A program made the translations under genes and the position numbers. A stretch of 64,000 nt of DNA from Corbicula japonica. Lineage: Eukaryota; Mollusca; Bivalvia; Venerida; Cyrenidae. How positions within the stretch are numbered: the first letter of the stretch is position 1; each line of letters starts with the position of its first letter. Positions 13,301 to 21,051 of this stretch are shown piece by piece. Location: positions 5,787,380 through 5,851,379 of the forward strand of contig JAZAYU010000010.1 in the NCBI GenBank assembly GCA_038501625.1, given 5' to 3'. The notes beneath the pieces are model-generated. The model saw only the letters and a program-made list of their open reading frames with translations. It ran no database searches and was not told the origin of the DNA.

Positions 13301-16300
13301 ATTTTTGGGCAAATAATGTTGTGGTTTTCAAATAAATGACATTTTCAAGGGTTCCTATTTTCGTGGTTTTGAATTTCTTCAGTAAGTTTATGTTCAATAA
13401 TAAATTTCGTAACATTTTTGTATATGTGGATTGATCTGCCAATATAATCCACGAAAATTAGTGAATTCACAATACTTATTGCACATAAAATGTTGAGTAT
13501 TCAATCACAGTTTTTCAACTTCAAGTGCTCAGCACAGCATTTCTCAGATTTGAAACAACTTCCATGCAGTCTGATCATGGTCTGCAATGTTGCTATTCAT
13601 TAAAAACAAATCTCAATTTAAAAACACTCCTAGGAACATGGACTTGTCAATTTAATAGAAATAACAAGGACTGGTAAATTTAATAGAAATTTATACATTA
13701 ATTTAGTGGATCAAGGGTAAATAACAAACTTACCAATATACATATCTTTCATTCACTTCAATACTGATTGCATGCTGCAATAAAACAAGAATATCATGAA
13801 TAATTATTCATTTTGTTTCGGTATTTAAACCGAGAAGAAAGTTTTAAATTTGCCCTAATGCAAGAAGCCATGCAGGGGTGTTTGCTTTTATAGTAAGGGT
13901 AATTTCATTTACATTTACAGGCACCTTCTCTTTAGTCATGCAAAGTTCTAAATTACATCTGCATTTTTTCACTTCTCTTTTTAGATAACACATAGCAGTT
14001 TTCCCTGTTTCATCAAGTAACGGCCTCTATCCCGAACAATGCATATTTTTTATGAAATTTGCAACACTGAGTCCCTTTCCCTAACACAGCATTGTTTGGA
14101 TGAAATATGCAACTGTTTCACTTGAATACATCTGATCCATATTTATAATGAACAAATTTCACAAAAGTATACAGGTATATAGTAAATTTTAAGCTTTTAA
14201 CCCTTTCCTCCATTGACAGTGACACACCTGTATGGCATGGGCGAACAGTGTAGATCCAGATGAGCTGGCACATCCGTGCTGTCTGATCAGGATCTGCATT
14301 ATTCACTAATTGATTTATCAGCGTTTTTTTTCCGCAAAGGGGAAAGGGTCCCCTTCCCATACAACTTGGAAATTTTTGCGTGGTAAAATCTTGAAATTGG
14401 GAAAAAATCAGTCGCAAAATCAGCCAAATTGGGATTTTTTCTTAATTCATGTAAATAGACACTAGGGGTTTTATTCAGCTTCACCAAGTATCATAAGGTC
14501 TGGTTCCTTAACAGGAAACCCTTAAGTGATGTAACTGTCATGCCAGAACTAAGTTACTGCCAATCCAATGACTGCCTGTCTATGGAAAACTAATTTCCAT
14601 TGGCAGGAAAAGTTTCTTTAAGGTTGCAGTTAATGTGAAATGAATCTGATGAATCTGCATTTGAAATTATAATGGAAGGAGTGGGGGCTGGATTCAGTGT
14701 CAGGTTGAGGCAATGTGTCTTTGTGCTACAGCTAGCTCAAGGATAGCTTCTGAGTGGGACTCAGTTTGGTTTCCAAATATGTCTGAAGGCTGGATTCAAG
14801 TTTAGTTTCAGTCCGAGGGAAAGTAAGGGAGGGTGCTCGATACCGGTACCTACATTCATTGGTTGAAATCGCTCAGACTCGGGACTCGTCGCCAATGGCA
14901 TGGGATCGGTCGATATATACCCAAAATCTCGCAACAAAAAGAGTGCCAGTGTTCGTATTTAACAGCTTCCTTTGAATAATCGCTCATTCTAAACATTGTT
15001 GTGAAGTTTGTAAACTACTTTCAGTTTCTGGAGACTGGTCTTTGCGCTTCAATTTTATCCGTAAGAATCAGTCAACTTGCAATTATTGACCGTAAACCAG
15101 TCTGAAAAAAGGACGTGTATAAAACGCGGACCGGATCAAAGACTGCACATGTCTGTACTTTATTTAATGATAACGACTGAGTAAGACTCTAACCGGATCG
15201 TTGATAAGAGTTACTCCCCTTTGAACGGTACGGCAAAGAACTCTTTTGTCAATTGGGAAACGGTACTGTTTGTTGTTGGAAACATTAGCTTTGGGGATTG
15301 GAAAGTCCGGTACTTTGAATTGGGAAGACTCAGGTCAGCTTTGGGAATGGTACCGTTTTGCGGAGGTAGTTAAAGGAAAAAAAAGCGCTGTTTATTAGGT
15401 TATTTCTGACCAATATGCAACCAGTGCAGATCCTGATCAGGTGGCACTAATGTGCTGGCTGATCTGGATCTACACTGGTCAAACATGCGTAAAATGCATA
15501 TATATGGAGGGAAGGGTTAACCCTTTACTCAATGGATACAAATTTTATCACAAGGGGGAACACTGTAGACTCAGATTAGCCTGCACATCTGTGCCATCTG
15601 ATCCGAATCTACACAGCTTGCTTTTTGAAGAATATAAAAGCAAACAGTATAGATCCTGTTCAGCATGAATGATGTGCTATCTGATCTGGATCTACTCTTG
15701 TAACAAGAGATACAAGTCATATTCCATGAAGTGAAGGGTTCAACAACCTTCACCCTTGACAAAGTGTACACCCAGTGCCCAAGGTTATAAAACTGAGCAT
15801 GGAAACCAGTCTCAAATCTCAGTCGCCATTTCAGCCAATCAGATGTTTGAGATTTGAGACTGGTTTCCAATCTCAGTTTTATAACCTTCAACCCAGATAC
15901 TTGAATGAACACTCAGATACTTGAATGAATAAGATGACAACAATATTTATGAATGTTTTGGAGACTTACTGTTCCATTTCTGTGTGTTTCATGAAACAAA
16001 CTTTTTTTAAACAATTTTTTAAAGGAAATTGTAATGATCTACTGATCAGATTAGGGGAAGAGGGGGGGGGGGGAGATCTTTTAACCCTTTCCTCCATATA
16101 TACACATTTTTACATGTGTGCGACCAGTGTAAATACAGATAAGCCGGAACATCTGTGCCGTCTGATTGGGATCTGCACTGGTTGATTTTTGGTCAGAAAT
16201 AACCTAATGAATCAAATAGCGAACAGTGCAGATCCTGATCAGACGGCACGGATGTGCCGACTGATCTGGATCTACAATGTTCACCCAAATCATAAAGGTG

Positions 16301-17449
16301 TGTATATGTAAGAAAGGGTTAACCTTTTCAACTTGGAATATAACTTCAATTACCAGCTAAACAAATCAACAACAAATCAATGGTATTTATTTTCATACCT
16401 TGCTTTCCTGGTAGTGTTTGAGTGCATGCTGCTCATTGAACCGGCCACATGCCACATTGGAACAACTCAAACATGCCTGAAATCAAAGATAACCAACTTA
16501 AAATTAAGTTTAATTAATATAGACTATAAAATATTTGAAATTTACCATATTTCAGAAGTTGAGAAACTATTTAACGTTAATTTATTTTTAACCATTTAAA
16601 CCATATATACGGGTTTTATCTCATGTGCAAACAGTGTAGATCCACATCAGTCAACATCTGCAGCATCTGATCTGGATCTACACTGTTGACTTTTTGATTC
16701 ATGAGGTCATTTCTGATCAAGAAGCAGACAGTGTAGATCCTAATCAGATTGCACTCAAAGTCAATTTTGTGGAAAAAAACATCGTACAATGATGTTGTCA
16801 TTAAGCATGAAAATTTAGCACAATTCTGAAGTAAGACTTACGCAACTAACCTTTTCCTCCATATATACGAATTTTTACGTGAGTGCAACCAGTGTAGATC
16901 CAGATCAGATGGCACATCTGTGCCGTCTGATCAGGATCTGCACTGGTCACTTTTTGGTCAGAAATAACCTAATGAATCATAAAGCGAACAGTACAGATCC
17001 TGATCGGACGACACAGATATGCCGGCTGATCTGGATCACCCACGCAATAAATGTGTGTCTATGGAGGAAAGGGTTAAATTATGAAACAGGAATCAACAGA
17101 TCTAGAATCACCCATTAGGATATTATTCATCTCACATAAATCATGTATTAATTATAGAACCATTAAGCAAGAATTAAAATTGCATGTCTATATATAATAT
17201 TATTTCTGGTGTTTTTTTAATAATGCTAGTGGGATTAAATATATAAATCACAAAAAGAATGATCGCGACTCAAATAAAATGGCATTTACGCACAATTTAA
17301 ACCCTTGGATTTTTCATAGTATACGGTATGCATTGACTTACCCATACACTTTCAGTAGTATGGCAGATGTAACATAGCCATTTCTCAGGGTTAAGTATTG
17401 AGTGGTCCCATGCTGGGCGTATCTTGGAAACGTGAACACACTTCTCCAT
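1225..17449 (-). CDS. USP44: USP44/USP49-type ubiquitin carboxyl-terminal hydrolase, ten exons, 3' part outside the window
   Basis: Ten exons on the minus strand, all with GT-AG borders, join in phase into 407 codons. The order is a ZnF-UBP domain (residues 1 to about 80), a linker, the peptidase Cys box with motif [16 protein letters not shown] (nucleophile about Cys206), an insert, and the region around [17 protein letters not shown]. Family knowledge: USP44 and USP49 are nuclear cysteine proteases that remove ubiquitin from histone H2B; USP44 also acts on CDC20 in the spindle checkpoint. The vertebrate proteins have about 700 residues, so roughly the last 200, including the catalytic His box, should lie left of base 1225. 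The SLC-ELH-LF-V-WSGKWA-VSP stretch and [10 protein letters not shown] favour USP44/49 over other ZnF-USPs. Which of the two paralogues it represents cannot be decided; it may be the single pre-duplication form. Introns are full of MITEs. Confidence 0.95.
1485..1730 (-). mobile_element. Helentron-like 3' end fragment
   Basis: On the complement it ends with the hairpin ATGTTTTACAAACAT followed by CTCTTG and then T, the same terminal arrangement as at 39403 and 61983. It also has the AGGTCAAAGGTCAAGGTCAC block usual in these tandem-array elements. The 5' limit is uncertain. Confidence 0.5.
1819..1968 (-). CDS. USP44: USP44/49-type exon 9 (QDAQEF region)
   Basis: 150 bases, phase 2 in and phase 2 out. 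It reads [31 protein letters not shown], then [13 protein letters not shown]. This is the most diagnostic part: SLC-ELH, the WSGKWA stretch and the DAQEF box that packs near the active site in USPs. The usual QQDAQEF is QHDAQEF here, a mild change at a position that is not catalytic. Confidence 0.96.
2156..2332. mobile_element. TTAA MITE, right end lost
   Basis: A clean left end (TTAACCCTTTCCTCCATA) and the first hairpin, broken within the second hairpin. About 380 bases without recognisable features follow, up to 2715. Confidence 0.8.
2716..2859. mobile_element. CCAAT foldback element
   Basis: Arms of about 65 bp run from GGGCTGAAGGTTATAAAACT to AACCTTGGGC. The centre, CTGATTGGCTGAAATGGC, meets its own complement. 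Confidence 0.85.
3048..3134 (-). mobile_element. Short Helentron-like element (deleted form)
   Basis: On the complement it starts ATGCCCCCACACAATGGGAG and ends with GTGGGGGCATCAG then TTTCTAG and T. It is the same family as 17582-17841, reduced to 87 bp with the 3' hairpin mostly lost. Confidence 0.6.
3466..3623 (-). CDS. USP44: USP44/49-type exon 8 (low-complexity insert)
   Basis: 158 bases, phase 0 in and phase 2 out, acceptor TTTCAG and donor GTAAGC. It encodes [20 protein letters not shown] and a Gly/Ser-rich tail ending NADAT plus two bases of a Val. It corresponds to the variable insert between the Cys box and the QDAQEF region, which differs in length and sequence between family members. 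The call therefore rests on splice sites and on exact phase agreement with exons 7 and 9. Confidence 0.82.
3645..4044. repeat. TACTGTGGTAT-type MITE, duplicated
   Basis: Two related copies lie about 141 bp apart (anchors GTAAGCAAATTC at 3645 and 3786). The second runs to AATAATACCACAGTA at 4044, complementary to its left end ACAGTGGTAT (about 3832). It sits directly downstream of exon 8 and abuts the pogo-like element that follows. Confidence 0.55.
4045..5291. mobile_element. Tc1/mariner or pogo-like non-autonomous element, 1247 bp
   Basis: Perfect 25-bp inverted ends, CACTGCAGACTCTTTATAAC then GCGGT, are flanked by TA on both sides (4043-4044 and 5292-5293). No transposase frame was found inside. 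It fills most of the intron between exons 8 and 7. Confidence 0.85.
5417..5582 (-). CDS. USP44: USP44/49-type exon 7 (after the Cys box)
   Basis: 166 bases, phase 2 in and phase 0 out, with acceptor CTGCAG and donor GTACTT. It completes Ser and reads [16 protein letters not shown] and on to VECFQ. The SH-xx-FR-FFL-M stretch matches the position and pattern of the helix after the Cys box in USP44/49. The rest is a polar insert with PRSSPVTP, a possible proline-directed phosphosite. Confidence 0.93.
5722..7403. mobile_element. hAT-like element with a nested second element
   Basis: The left end CAGTGGTCGAAATTAGCGC and the complement of the right end (CAGTCATAGAAATAAG) are similar. Both have subterminal CTAGCCCGA-type blocks, and GTCTAT flanks both sides (5716-5721 and 7404-7409). 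The interior is occupied by an inverted copy of the 34784 element. Confidence 0.55.
5980..6945 (-). mobile_element. Diverged partial copy of the CAGTACAG pogo-like element
   Basis: Read on the complement it follows the left half of the element at 34784-36630. It has the same TCGGGTG-TTTTACA-TTTTCACCCG end, the ATGTCCTTCCGA, ATTCGGCAG and CAGTTTAGCTTCAGG blocks, and AGCATGTTTT further in. The other half is missing. Confidence 0.75.
7570..7968. mobile_element. CAGGGCTTTTT element, 399 bp, 5-bp target duplication
   Basis: Ends CAGGGCTTTTTCTG and its complement GAAAAAGCCCTG; GTTAT duplicated at 7565-7569 and 7969-7973. The interior has CCCAATTCCCAA-type blocks shared with 14319-15390 and 49723-50064. 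Confidence 0.75.
7977..8125. mobile_element. TTAA MITE, one-hairpin form
   Basis: CCTTTCGACCATATATAC to TTTATGGACAAAAGGG with a single hairpin. One of the two internal hairpins is gone. Confidence 0.7.
8152..8361 (-). CDS. USP44: USP44/49-type exon 6 (catalytic Cys box)
   Basis: 210 bases, phase 2 in and phase 2 out. The first half is a basic linker ([20 protein letters not shown], then [14 protein letters not shown]), perhaps a nuclear localisation signal. The second half is the Cys box [20 protein letters not shown], followed by SVLQVL. The nucleophilic Cys is about residue 206 of the joined protein. Two or three decayed tandem copies of most of this exon lie directly upstream at 8380-8815. 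Confidence 0.96.
8380..8815 (-). pseudogene. Tandem decayed copies of USP44/49-type exon 6
   Basis: The exon 6 stretch with its acceptor is repeated at a period of exactly 149 bp: shared anchors lie at 8239, 8388 and 8537, and a fainter fourth copy is at about 8680-8815. The first duplicate still has an AG acceptor and an open frame on the complement reading [20 protein letters not shown] and on to a VFKQ that matches VFKK of exon 6. It stops short of the Cys box, and no good donor follows. The next copy has a frameshift (an extra base in its CCTCCTG) and in-frame stops. These are partial exon duplications, not a second catalytic exon. The first duplicate could in principle be an alternative acceptor exon. 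Confidence 0.75.
8883..9085. mobile_element. TTAA MITE, first hairpin shortened
   Basis: TTAACCCTTTCCTCCATA to TATGGAGGAAAAGGTAA. The first hairpin has lost one arm; the second is intact. Confidence 0.85.
9118..9290. mobile_element. TTAA MITE, diverged
   Basis: AACCCTTCACTCCATATA to TTAGGAGGAAAGGG. Only one, poorly matched, hairpin remains. Confidence 0.65.
9361..9577. mobile_element. TTAA MITE
   Basis: Bounded by TTAA at both ends (TTAACCCTTTCCTCCATA to ATGGAGGATGGGGTTAA). The first hairpin is whole; the second is truncated by a small deletion. Confidence 0.88.
9845..9882 (-). mobile_element. Helentron-like 5' tip
   Basis: On the complement TTAGCTCACCTGAGCC then AAAGGCTCAGAGTGAG, the terminal hairpin of the 37199 family, with nothing of the body behind it. 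Confidence 0.45.
10293..10514. mobile_element. TTAA MITE, diverged
   Basis: TTACCCTTTCCTCTATATAT to TACTAAGTAAAGGGTTGA with both hairpins, the first shortened. Confidence 0.75.
10586..10812. mobile_element. TTAA MITE next to exon 5
   Basis: Intact TTAA on both sides and both hairpins. Its right end lies 11 bp from the USP44/49-type exon 5 splice donor. Confidence 0.9.
10824..10874 (-). CDS. USP44: USP44/49-type exon 5 (linker microexon between two MITEs)
   Basis: 51 bases with acceptor TTTCAG and donor GTATGT. Read in the phase set by its neighbours it gives [16 protein letters not shown], an acidic linker just after the zinc finger. Only 11 bp separate its end from a TTAA MITE (10586-10812), and another MITE starts 28 bp upstream of the acceptor (10903-11105). 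The exon call rests on splice sites and phase compatibility on both sides; the peptide alone would be too short. Confidence 0.85.
10903..11105. mobile_element. TTAA MITE on the other side of exon 5
   Basis: TTTACCCTTTACTCCACA to TTGGAGGAAAAGGTTAA. Its left end lies 28 bp from the exon 5 acceptor. Confidence 0.85.
11845..12212. mobile_element. TTAA MITE interrupted by a foldback
   Basis: TTTTATGCCATATATATTGG and a first hairpin, then the foldback at 11991-12134. A remnant follows (CAGATGGCGCAGAATCTGAA to ACAGAGTAAAGGTTGAA). Both outer ends are decayed. Confidence 0.6.
11991..12134. mobile_element. CCAAT foldback element
   Basis: GGGTTGAAGGTTATAAACCT to TTTTATAACCTTGG. Arms about 65 bp, nearly perfect. 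Inserted after TGATCAG of a TTAA MITE. Confidence 0.88.
12269..12473. mobile_element. TACTGTGGTATCATT MITE
   Basis: TACTGTGGTATCATTG on the left and GTGATACCATAGTA on the right are inverted repeats. It ends 18 bp from the exon 4 donor. Confidence 0.6.
12492..12650 (-). CDS. USP44: USP44/49-type exon 4 (end of ZnF-UBP)
   Basis: 159 bases, phase 2 in and phase 2 out. It completes Cys76 and encodes [20 protein letters not shown] and on to SYSHTGAVQ. Cys76 and Cys79 are the last two of the twelve zinc ligands expected for the three-zinc UBP fold, so all twelve are present. The [15 protein letters not shown] string is characteristic of USP44/49. A MITE with TACTGTGG ends stops only 18 bp beyond the donor. 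Confidence 0.95.
12707..12775. mobile_element. TTAA MITE left-end fragment
   Basis: TTTAACCCTTTACCCCATGG and the beginning of a hairpin (GTGAAGATCTAGATGAGAT); the rest is lost. Confidence 0.5.
13734..13774 (-). CDS. USP44: USP44/49-type exon 3 (ZnF-UBP)
   Basis: A 41-base microexon encoding [13 protein letters not shown] plus two bases of the next Cys codon. It starts in phase 0 after TTGCAG and ends in phase 2 at GTAAGT. His63 and the EVNE-YV-C pattern continue the zinc finger in register with exons 2 and 4. Confidence 0.92.
14197..15520. mobile_element. TTAA MITE split by a 1072-bp element
   Basis: Left part 14197-14318 (TTAACCCTTTCCTCCATT and first hairpin), right part 15391-15520 (TTATTTCTGACC, second hairpin, GGAGGGAAGGGTTAA). 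The two parts join at TGATTTAT/TAGG, as in uninterrupted copies. Confidence 0.88.
14319..15390. mobile_element. CAGCGCTTTTTT element, 5-bp target duplication
   Basis: Ends CAGCGTTTTTTTTCCGC and, on the complement, CAGCGCTTTTTTTTCC; TTTAT duplicated at 14314-14318 and 15391-15395. The interior has AATTGGGAA-type blocks and GGTACCG/CGGTACC motifs, and no coding frame. Confidence 0.78.
15517..15742. mobile_element. TTAA MITE sharing its left TTAA with a neighbour
   Basis: TTAACCCTTTACTCAATGG to CATGAAGTGAAGGGTTCAA. The TTAA at 15517-15520 is also the right end of the preceding MITE. Confidence 0.75.
15777..15894. mobile_element. CCAAT foldback element, one arm shortened
   Basis: GTGCCCAAGGTTATAAAACT to TTTTATAACCTTCAACCC. 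About 25 bases of the left arm, including its CCAAT copy, are deleted. Confidence 0.85.
16081..16322. mobile_element. TTAA MITE, full length
   Basis: TTAACCCTTTCCTCCATATA to TAAGAAAGGGTTAA, 242 bp, both hairpins kept. It is 77 bp from the exon 2 donor. A run of ten Gs at 16062-16071 precedes it. Confidence 0.9.
16399..16476 (-). CDS. USP44: USP44/49-type exon 2 (ZnF-UBP core)
   Basis: 26 codons, phase 0 on both sides, with acceptor TTTCAG and donor GTATGA. It encodes [20 protein letters not shown], the core of the UBP zinc finger, with Cys38, Cys41, Cys46, His53 and His57 as ligands. The Arg-Phe pair after Cys-Gly belongs to the pocket that binds the ubiquitin C-terminus in this domain family. 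The exon lies in the gap between TTAA MITEs at 16081-16322 and 16583-16758. Confidence 0.95.
16583..16758. mobile_element. TTAA MITE, right end lost
   Basis: TTTAAACCATATATACGGG, complete first hairpin, then AATCAGATTGCACTC where it breaks off. Confidence 0.7.
16846..17077. mobile_element. TTAA MITE
   Basis: CTAACCTTTTCCTCCATATA to CTATGGAGGAAAGGGTTAA. The first hairpin is almost perfect; the second has lost its last arm. Confidence 0.87.
17342..17449 (-). CDS. USP44: USP44/49-type exon 1 (start codon, ZnF-UBP N-terminus)
   Basis: 36 codons from ATG (17447-17449 on the complement) to a TGG just before the donor GTAAGTC. An in-frame TGA lies six codons upstream, which fixes this ATG as the start. 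The protein begins MEKCVHV and carries the first zinc ligands Cys4, His6, Cys26 and Cys29, then HTTESVW, typical of the family. The exon ends in phase 0. The 5' leader must lie between here and the head-to-head small gene at 18.9 kb; no TATA box was evident. Confidence 0.93.
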
Positions 17450-18985
17450 TGGACCGGAAGTATCAGGTCAATAAGCTACAACAACAGATATGAATATGAT
17501 ATCAATAGACACACAAAAACACTAGACAAAAAAGACCAAGTCTTTTGTTTATGTATAACCTAAAAATGAGGCAAAAGAAAACTAGAATGTGTCCTTGGAC
17601 ACTGATGCCCCCACTGCTGCAACAAAATTTGTAATAACAAAGGGCCATAACTGTGGTAAAAATGGTCGCAGGAAAAATTCCTTTCTTTACGATCATCTAC
17701 ATATCCTGCTTGATCATCTGTGCAAGTTTAAAAGAAATCTGCCTTATAGTTTAGGAGGAGTTGATGCCACAAGATTTGGGGACGTACGGACAGACGGACG
17801 GACAAGTGCAACTCTATATGCCTCCCACTTTGTGGGGGCATAAAAATATTTTAGATTCTCATCCCTGCCTGCCCCTGTCCAAAACCACCCACCCCCAAAA
17901 AATATATTGGTAAAAAATCGGAACATATTCTGTTCCAGATAGAACAGGTTTAGACCATCCCAGATATGGAAAAATAACATGTCGCGCAAGAATAACATAA
18001 AATGCTCATTTTTTCAAAGCTTACCGAAGGTGATGGTGTCATTATAAAAGATTGGTATGGCTTTTCAAGCAAGAATAGGCACCAACCTGCTACTTTTGTT
18101 AGTTTGTATCATGATTTCTTGGAAGAAATTGAATGGATGGACGAATATTATACACGAAAAGTTCTGATAACTTTAAATGCCATTTTCTCAAAATTTTAAG
18201 TAGTTTTTACTTCTAATCTCTGGTATTTGGTAAATAAATAGCGAGAACCACAAGGGAAGTAACTCTTGCAAGTGCACATGCGTCAATGGACGAAATCTCG
18301 TTCTGAAAATTCGGGAATCCAGTACGTCATTTTACGTTATTTTAAATGCATTTAACAATTGGTAGGTATAAATATTTTGACCAATTAAAACTGCAAAGAC
18401 ATCATTTCACCCCGGCACGACCTTTTTTCATATGGGCAACTTCATTTCCTCACAAAATAAGGCCAACGAAAATTACAACACATCGTAAAAGTTTGTTTAA
18501 GTTCGCGCCGGATCAGTATATTAGGTTTGTATTGATAAATGACTGGTTATTTATTGAATAACATCAATATTTTCAAAGAAAATGTTTGTATTGCCTTGAA
18601 TTTGTACGTAGGATAAATTATTTGGCAGAAATTTAGCGGGTAAAAAATTACCCAATCACCGTTTACCGGTGTATATGTAACGAGAATTTCTACTTTCTGT
18701 TCGAGTTTCTCGAGTTTCTTTCACACTTTTCCGATATAAATAGGTATGGCATTGAAAATAAATGATTGATTTGATAGAGTTACCTATTTTCTCGTTTACT
18801 GATACCCATTTTATATCTTCTTGGACTTTGTTAACATAGGGTAAATAAAAAGGACACAACTTACATTAAATTATAAATTATCGTATACTTATTACAGTAT
18901 TTCCTTTATTCTGTGATTTAATTTTAAATAAATGAATGATTGAGCTTCATATAGACTGAAACTTGTTTTTTTTTTCTGTCATCAG
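17450..18985. other. Head-to-head intergenic region between USP44/49-type and small acidic gene
   Basis: It holds a Helentron-like element (17582-17841) and a 65-codon open frame at 18002-18199 (LTEGDGVIIKDWYGFSSKNR and onward). That frame looks protein-like but I do not recognise it, and it has no clear splice sites. A TACGTCA half-CRE lies near 18323, with a possible non-coding exon ending at TTG/GTAGGT (about 18360). Promoters for both genes should lie here. Confidence 0.35.
17582..17841 (-). mobile_element. Helentron-like element, 260 bp
   Basis: On the complement the 5' end is ATGCCCCCACAAAGTGGGAG. The inverted GTGGGGGCAT recurs near the 3' end, before the hairpin GTGTCCAAGGACAC, then ATTCTAG. 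It sits between T residues. A GTCCGTCCGTCTGTCCGT stretch lies near the 5' end. Confidence 0.78.
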
Positions 18986-19191
18986 TATGAGTGATTGTGA
19001 AACCCAGCCACCAGAGGCCGATTGTCATCTAGTGTTTTTAGTGGTTGAAATCAGTGACAGTTGTCAGTCGGACAGTGAAGTCCGTGATTCACAGACTCAG
19101 GAACCAGGTTACAACTCCGACAAAGACCTGTTTAATAGCACTAGCCGCATTGATTTGAAAAACCTGGAGCAGCATTGATTTGGAAAACCTG
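18986..19191 (+). pseudogene. First visible exon of a small acidic gene, frame broken by a 25-bp duplication
   Basis: A strong polypyrimidine tract and CAG precede the exon, and an ATG lies one base inside it (18987-18989). The frame reads MSDCETQPPEADCHLVFLVV and onward, rich in Ser, Asp and Glu. The last part contains a 25-bp tandem duplication (19147-19171 and 19172 onward). It makes the frame end at a TGA (19176-19178), 13 bases before the donor GTATGT. Without one copy the coding length would be 180 bases and the exon would join 19449 in frame. I do not recognise the protein; it looks disordered. A 63-residue protein ending at this TGA, or an assembly error, are the alternatives. Exons further upstream cannot be excluded. 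Confidence 0.5.
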
Positions 19192-19196
19192 GTATG
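19147..19196 (+). repeat. 25-bp tandem duplication at an exon end
   Basis: GCATTGATTTGAAAAACCTG (19147-) recurs 25 bases later as GCATTGATTTGGAAAACCTG (19172-). The second copy ends in the GT donor; the first has GA at that place and cannot splice. The length is not a multiple of three. Confidence 0.9.
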
Positions 19197-19448
19197 TTGT
19201 TAAATAACATGTTCACATTTAGGCACATTGCATTTGCTGTAAGACGCTCCTGCAAATTTTAAGTTACTTCTTTGTTAATATTAACTTATAATTTTCAAAT
19301 AATTCAAATGCTCTGGAAAAGTAGGTACTGACATTTTTGTCCTGAATATAATAGATAGCAAACACAAGTAACAATATCCCTCCACCTCTGAAGTTTAGAA
19401 ATATGTATGCTAGGGTATTCAAAAGAATTTTGCTTGTTTGTGTTTCAG

Positions 19449-19547
19449 ACATCTTCCTTTGATGATGTTGGTACTGAAGTTGAAGTTCAGCAAGCATCAC
19501 TGGAGAATGATGTGACAGGGCCACTGACAACTGAGAATGAAACATAA
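19449..19547 (+). CDS. Last exon of the small acidic gene
   Basis: After acceptor TGTTTCAG, 32 codons and a TAA read TSSFDDVGTEVEVQQASLEN and then DVTGPLTTENET. The composition is the same acidic Ser/Thr-rich kind as the preceding exon. The frame is exactly the one the preceding exon would deliver if its 25-bp duplication were absent. About 200 bases of 3' UTR follow to a polyadenylation signal. No function can be assigned. Confidence 0.5.
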   Translation, partial: TSSFDDVGTEVEVQQASLENDVTGPLTTENET

Positions 19548-19749
19548 ATGATAAACAGATGTTCATCAGCTGACTGTTATTATATTCTGCTTTAAAGACT
19601 GCATTTGTATTGGAATTTCAAGAATTGTGTGCAGTTGTAAGCAGACAGTGCTTTTTGTTTTCCTTTAAAATCGAGCTGTTATAATGCCTGGAATGTAAAT
19701 TCATAATATCTTTGAGAAATAATTATTTCATTAGTTAGACATCCAAACT

Positions 19750-19755
19750 AATAAA
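19750..19755 (+). terminator. Polyadenylation signal of the small acidic gene
   Basis: AATAAA about 200 bases after the TAA at 19545-19547, followed within 30 bases by a T-rich stretch (GTTGTTCATTTTTT). This supports 19449 onward being a terminal exon. Confidence 0.5.
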
Positions 19756-19779
19756 GAATTGTCAAACTTATTCAATGTT

Positions 19780-20639
19780 GTTCATTTTTTAATGATTTGC
19801 AGTGCTATTTGCTACATTCAAACATGTTGTTTTAATACATTTTTTGGGAAAATTTTCAAGTAAACTTATCTTTCTATGAAGAATAATGGTTCTTTTTAGT
19901 AAATAAGAAGCTTATGTGTATAAATTGCTTCTAAATACTTGTTATTGTGATATTTGCCAAAGAACCAGATTTATGGCGGAAATAAAAAAAGCATTCAGCA
20001 GTGACATGTTAAAAAAATTGAAAAAAAATAATTTTTTATACATGAAATCAGTAAAAAGAAACCAGTTTTTATCTTCTTTTGATCAAACCAATAAACCTGT
20101 CAAGTTTCATGAATATATCTAAATTTTTAAAAAATCCATGGTTACAGCTAAAATAAAAAAAAAAAGTGTCTTTTTTCCCAAAAATCCGGATGAGAATCTA
20201 ACAATTTTTTTTCTCTGGCCTTAATTGACATTTCCAAATTATGCATTTTCCATTGAAAAATGTAAGCGGGCTAACAAGCTTGTTTTGTTATGATAAAGCA
20301 TACTCATATTCATAACCCTGTATTAAGTTATTTATCGGAAATTCAGATAGCCCTACTGATTTTATTTTTGATGGCTTATAATTAAACTGTTAATAACAAA
20401 AGCCATAAATATTTTGATGGCCCTGATTTCCCTTGGTAAAAAAATCATTCAAAATTCTTGTGAAATTTCTTTACAAAACTCTGTATCCATGTCACTTGGT
20501 TGTCTTAATAATTCATCCACAAGCACAGACACATTTTACATATTGACTTATTATCTATGTCTGCCCTTTACATCTGAACAGTTATGGATTAAAACTATGA
20601 TGAAAATCGAACTGCTACTGTAATGTAGTGGTGTTTACA
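19780..20639. other. AT-rich stretch without gene
   Basis: Homopolymer-rich DNA between the poly(A) site of the small gene and the PLCL-type promoter. No supported exon or repeat was seen; open frames here have the composition of random AT-rich sequence. Confidence 0.5.
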
Positions 20640-21051
20640 GGGGCCGGTGTTTACAATGTACACTTTTCGCTCAAAACTCGTGCAGCACGGCACGAATGGC
20701 ATTGATCGGAAATCCTCACAGATAACTTATTAAAATATTCGCATTGACTAACTCGTAGGCAAATCTGAAAAGGGTCTCTCACCGACAAGTTTGTGACAAT
20801 CTCATAAAGAAGGTTTCCAATTTTTCTTGAGTTTTACTTCGGCGCCATTTTGAAGACGAGTTCATTATTCTGAACACAGTCTACATCTTGTCTGTCATAG
20901 ATAGCATTCAGTTCATTTGTTTCAGTACTTTTCTTCTTAAAACAAATCTATTAAATTGATAAGGATGTCATTTATTATTGTCCCTCAATTCTAAGGAGTT
21001 TGATCAATCTAACCTGACATCCCCTGTGACAGACGAGTCCAATTATCAATC
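20640..21051 (+). promoter_or_regulatory. Probable promoter and 5' leader of the PLCL-type gene
   Basis: The stretch before the start codon is less AT-rich than its surroundings. It contains GGCGCCATTTTGAAG (about 20840), resembling a YY1 or E2F promoter motif. No TATA box at a fixed distance is obvious. The transcription start is not determined. Confidence 0.35.

Noticed and set aside
18002..18199. 65-codon frame, protein-like composition
   Set aside because: No splice sites, promoter or recognisable domain could be tied to it; kept only as a remark in the intergenic entry.
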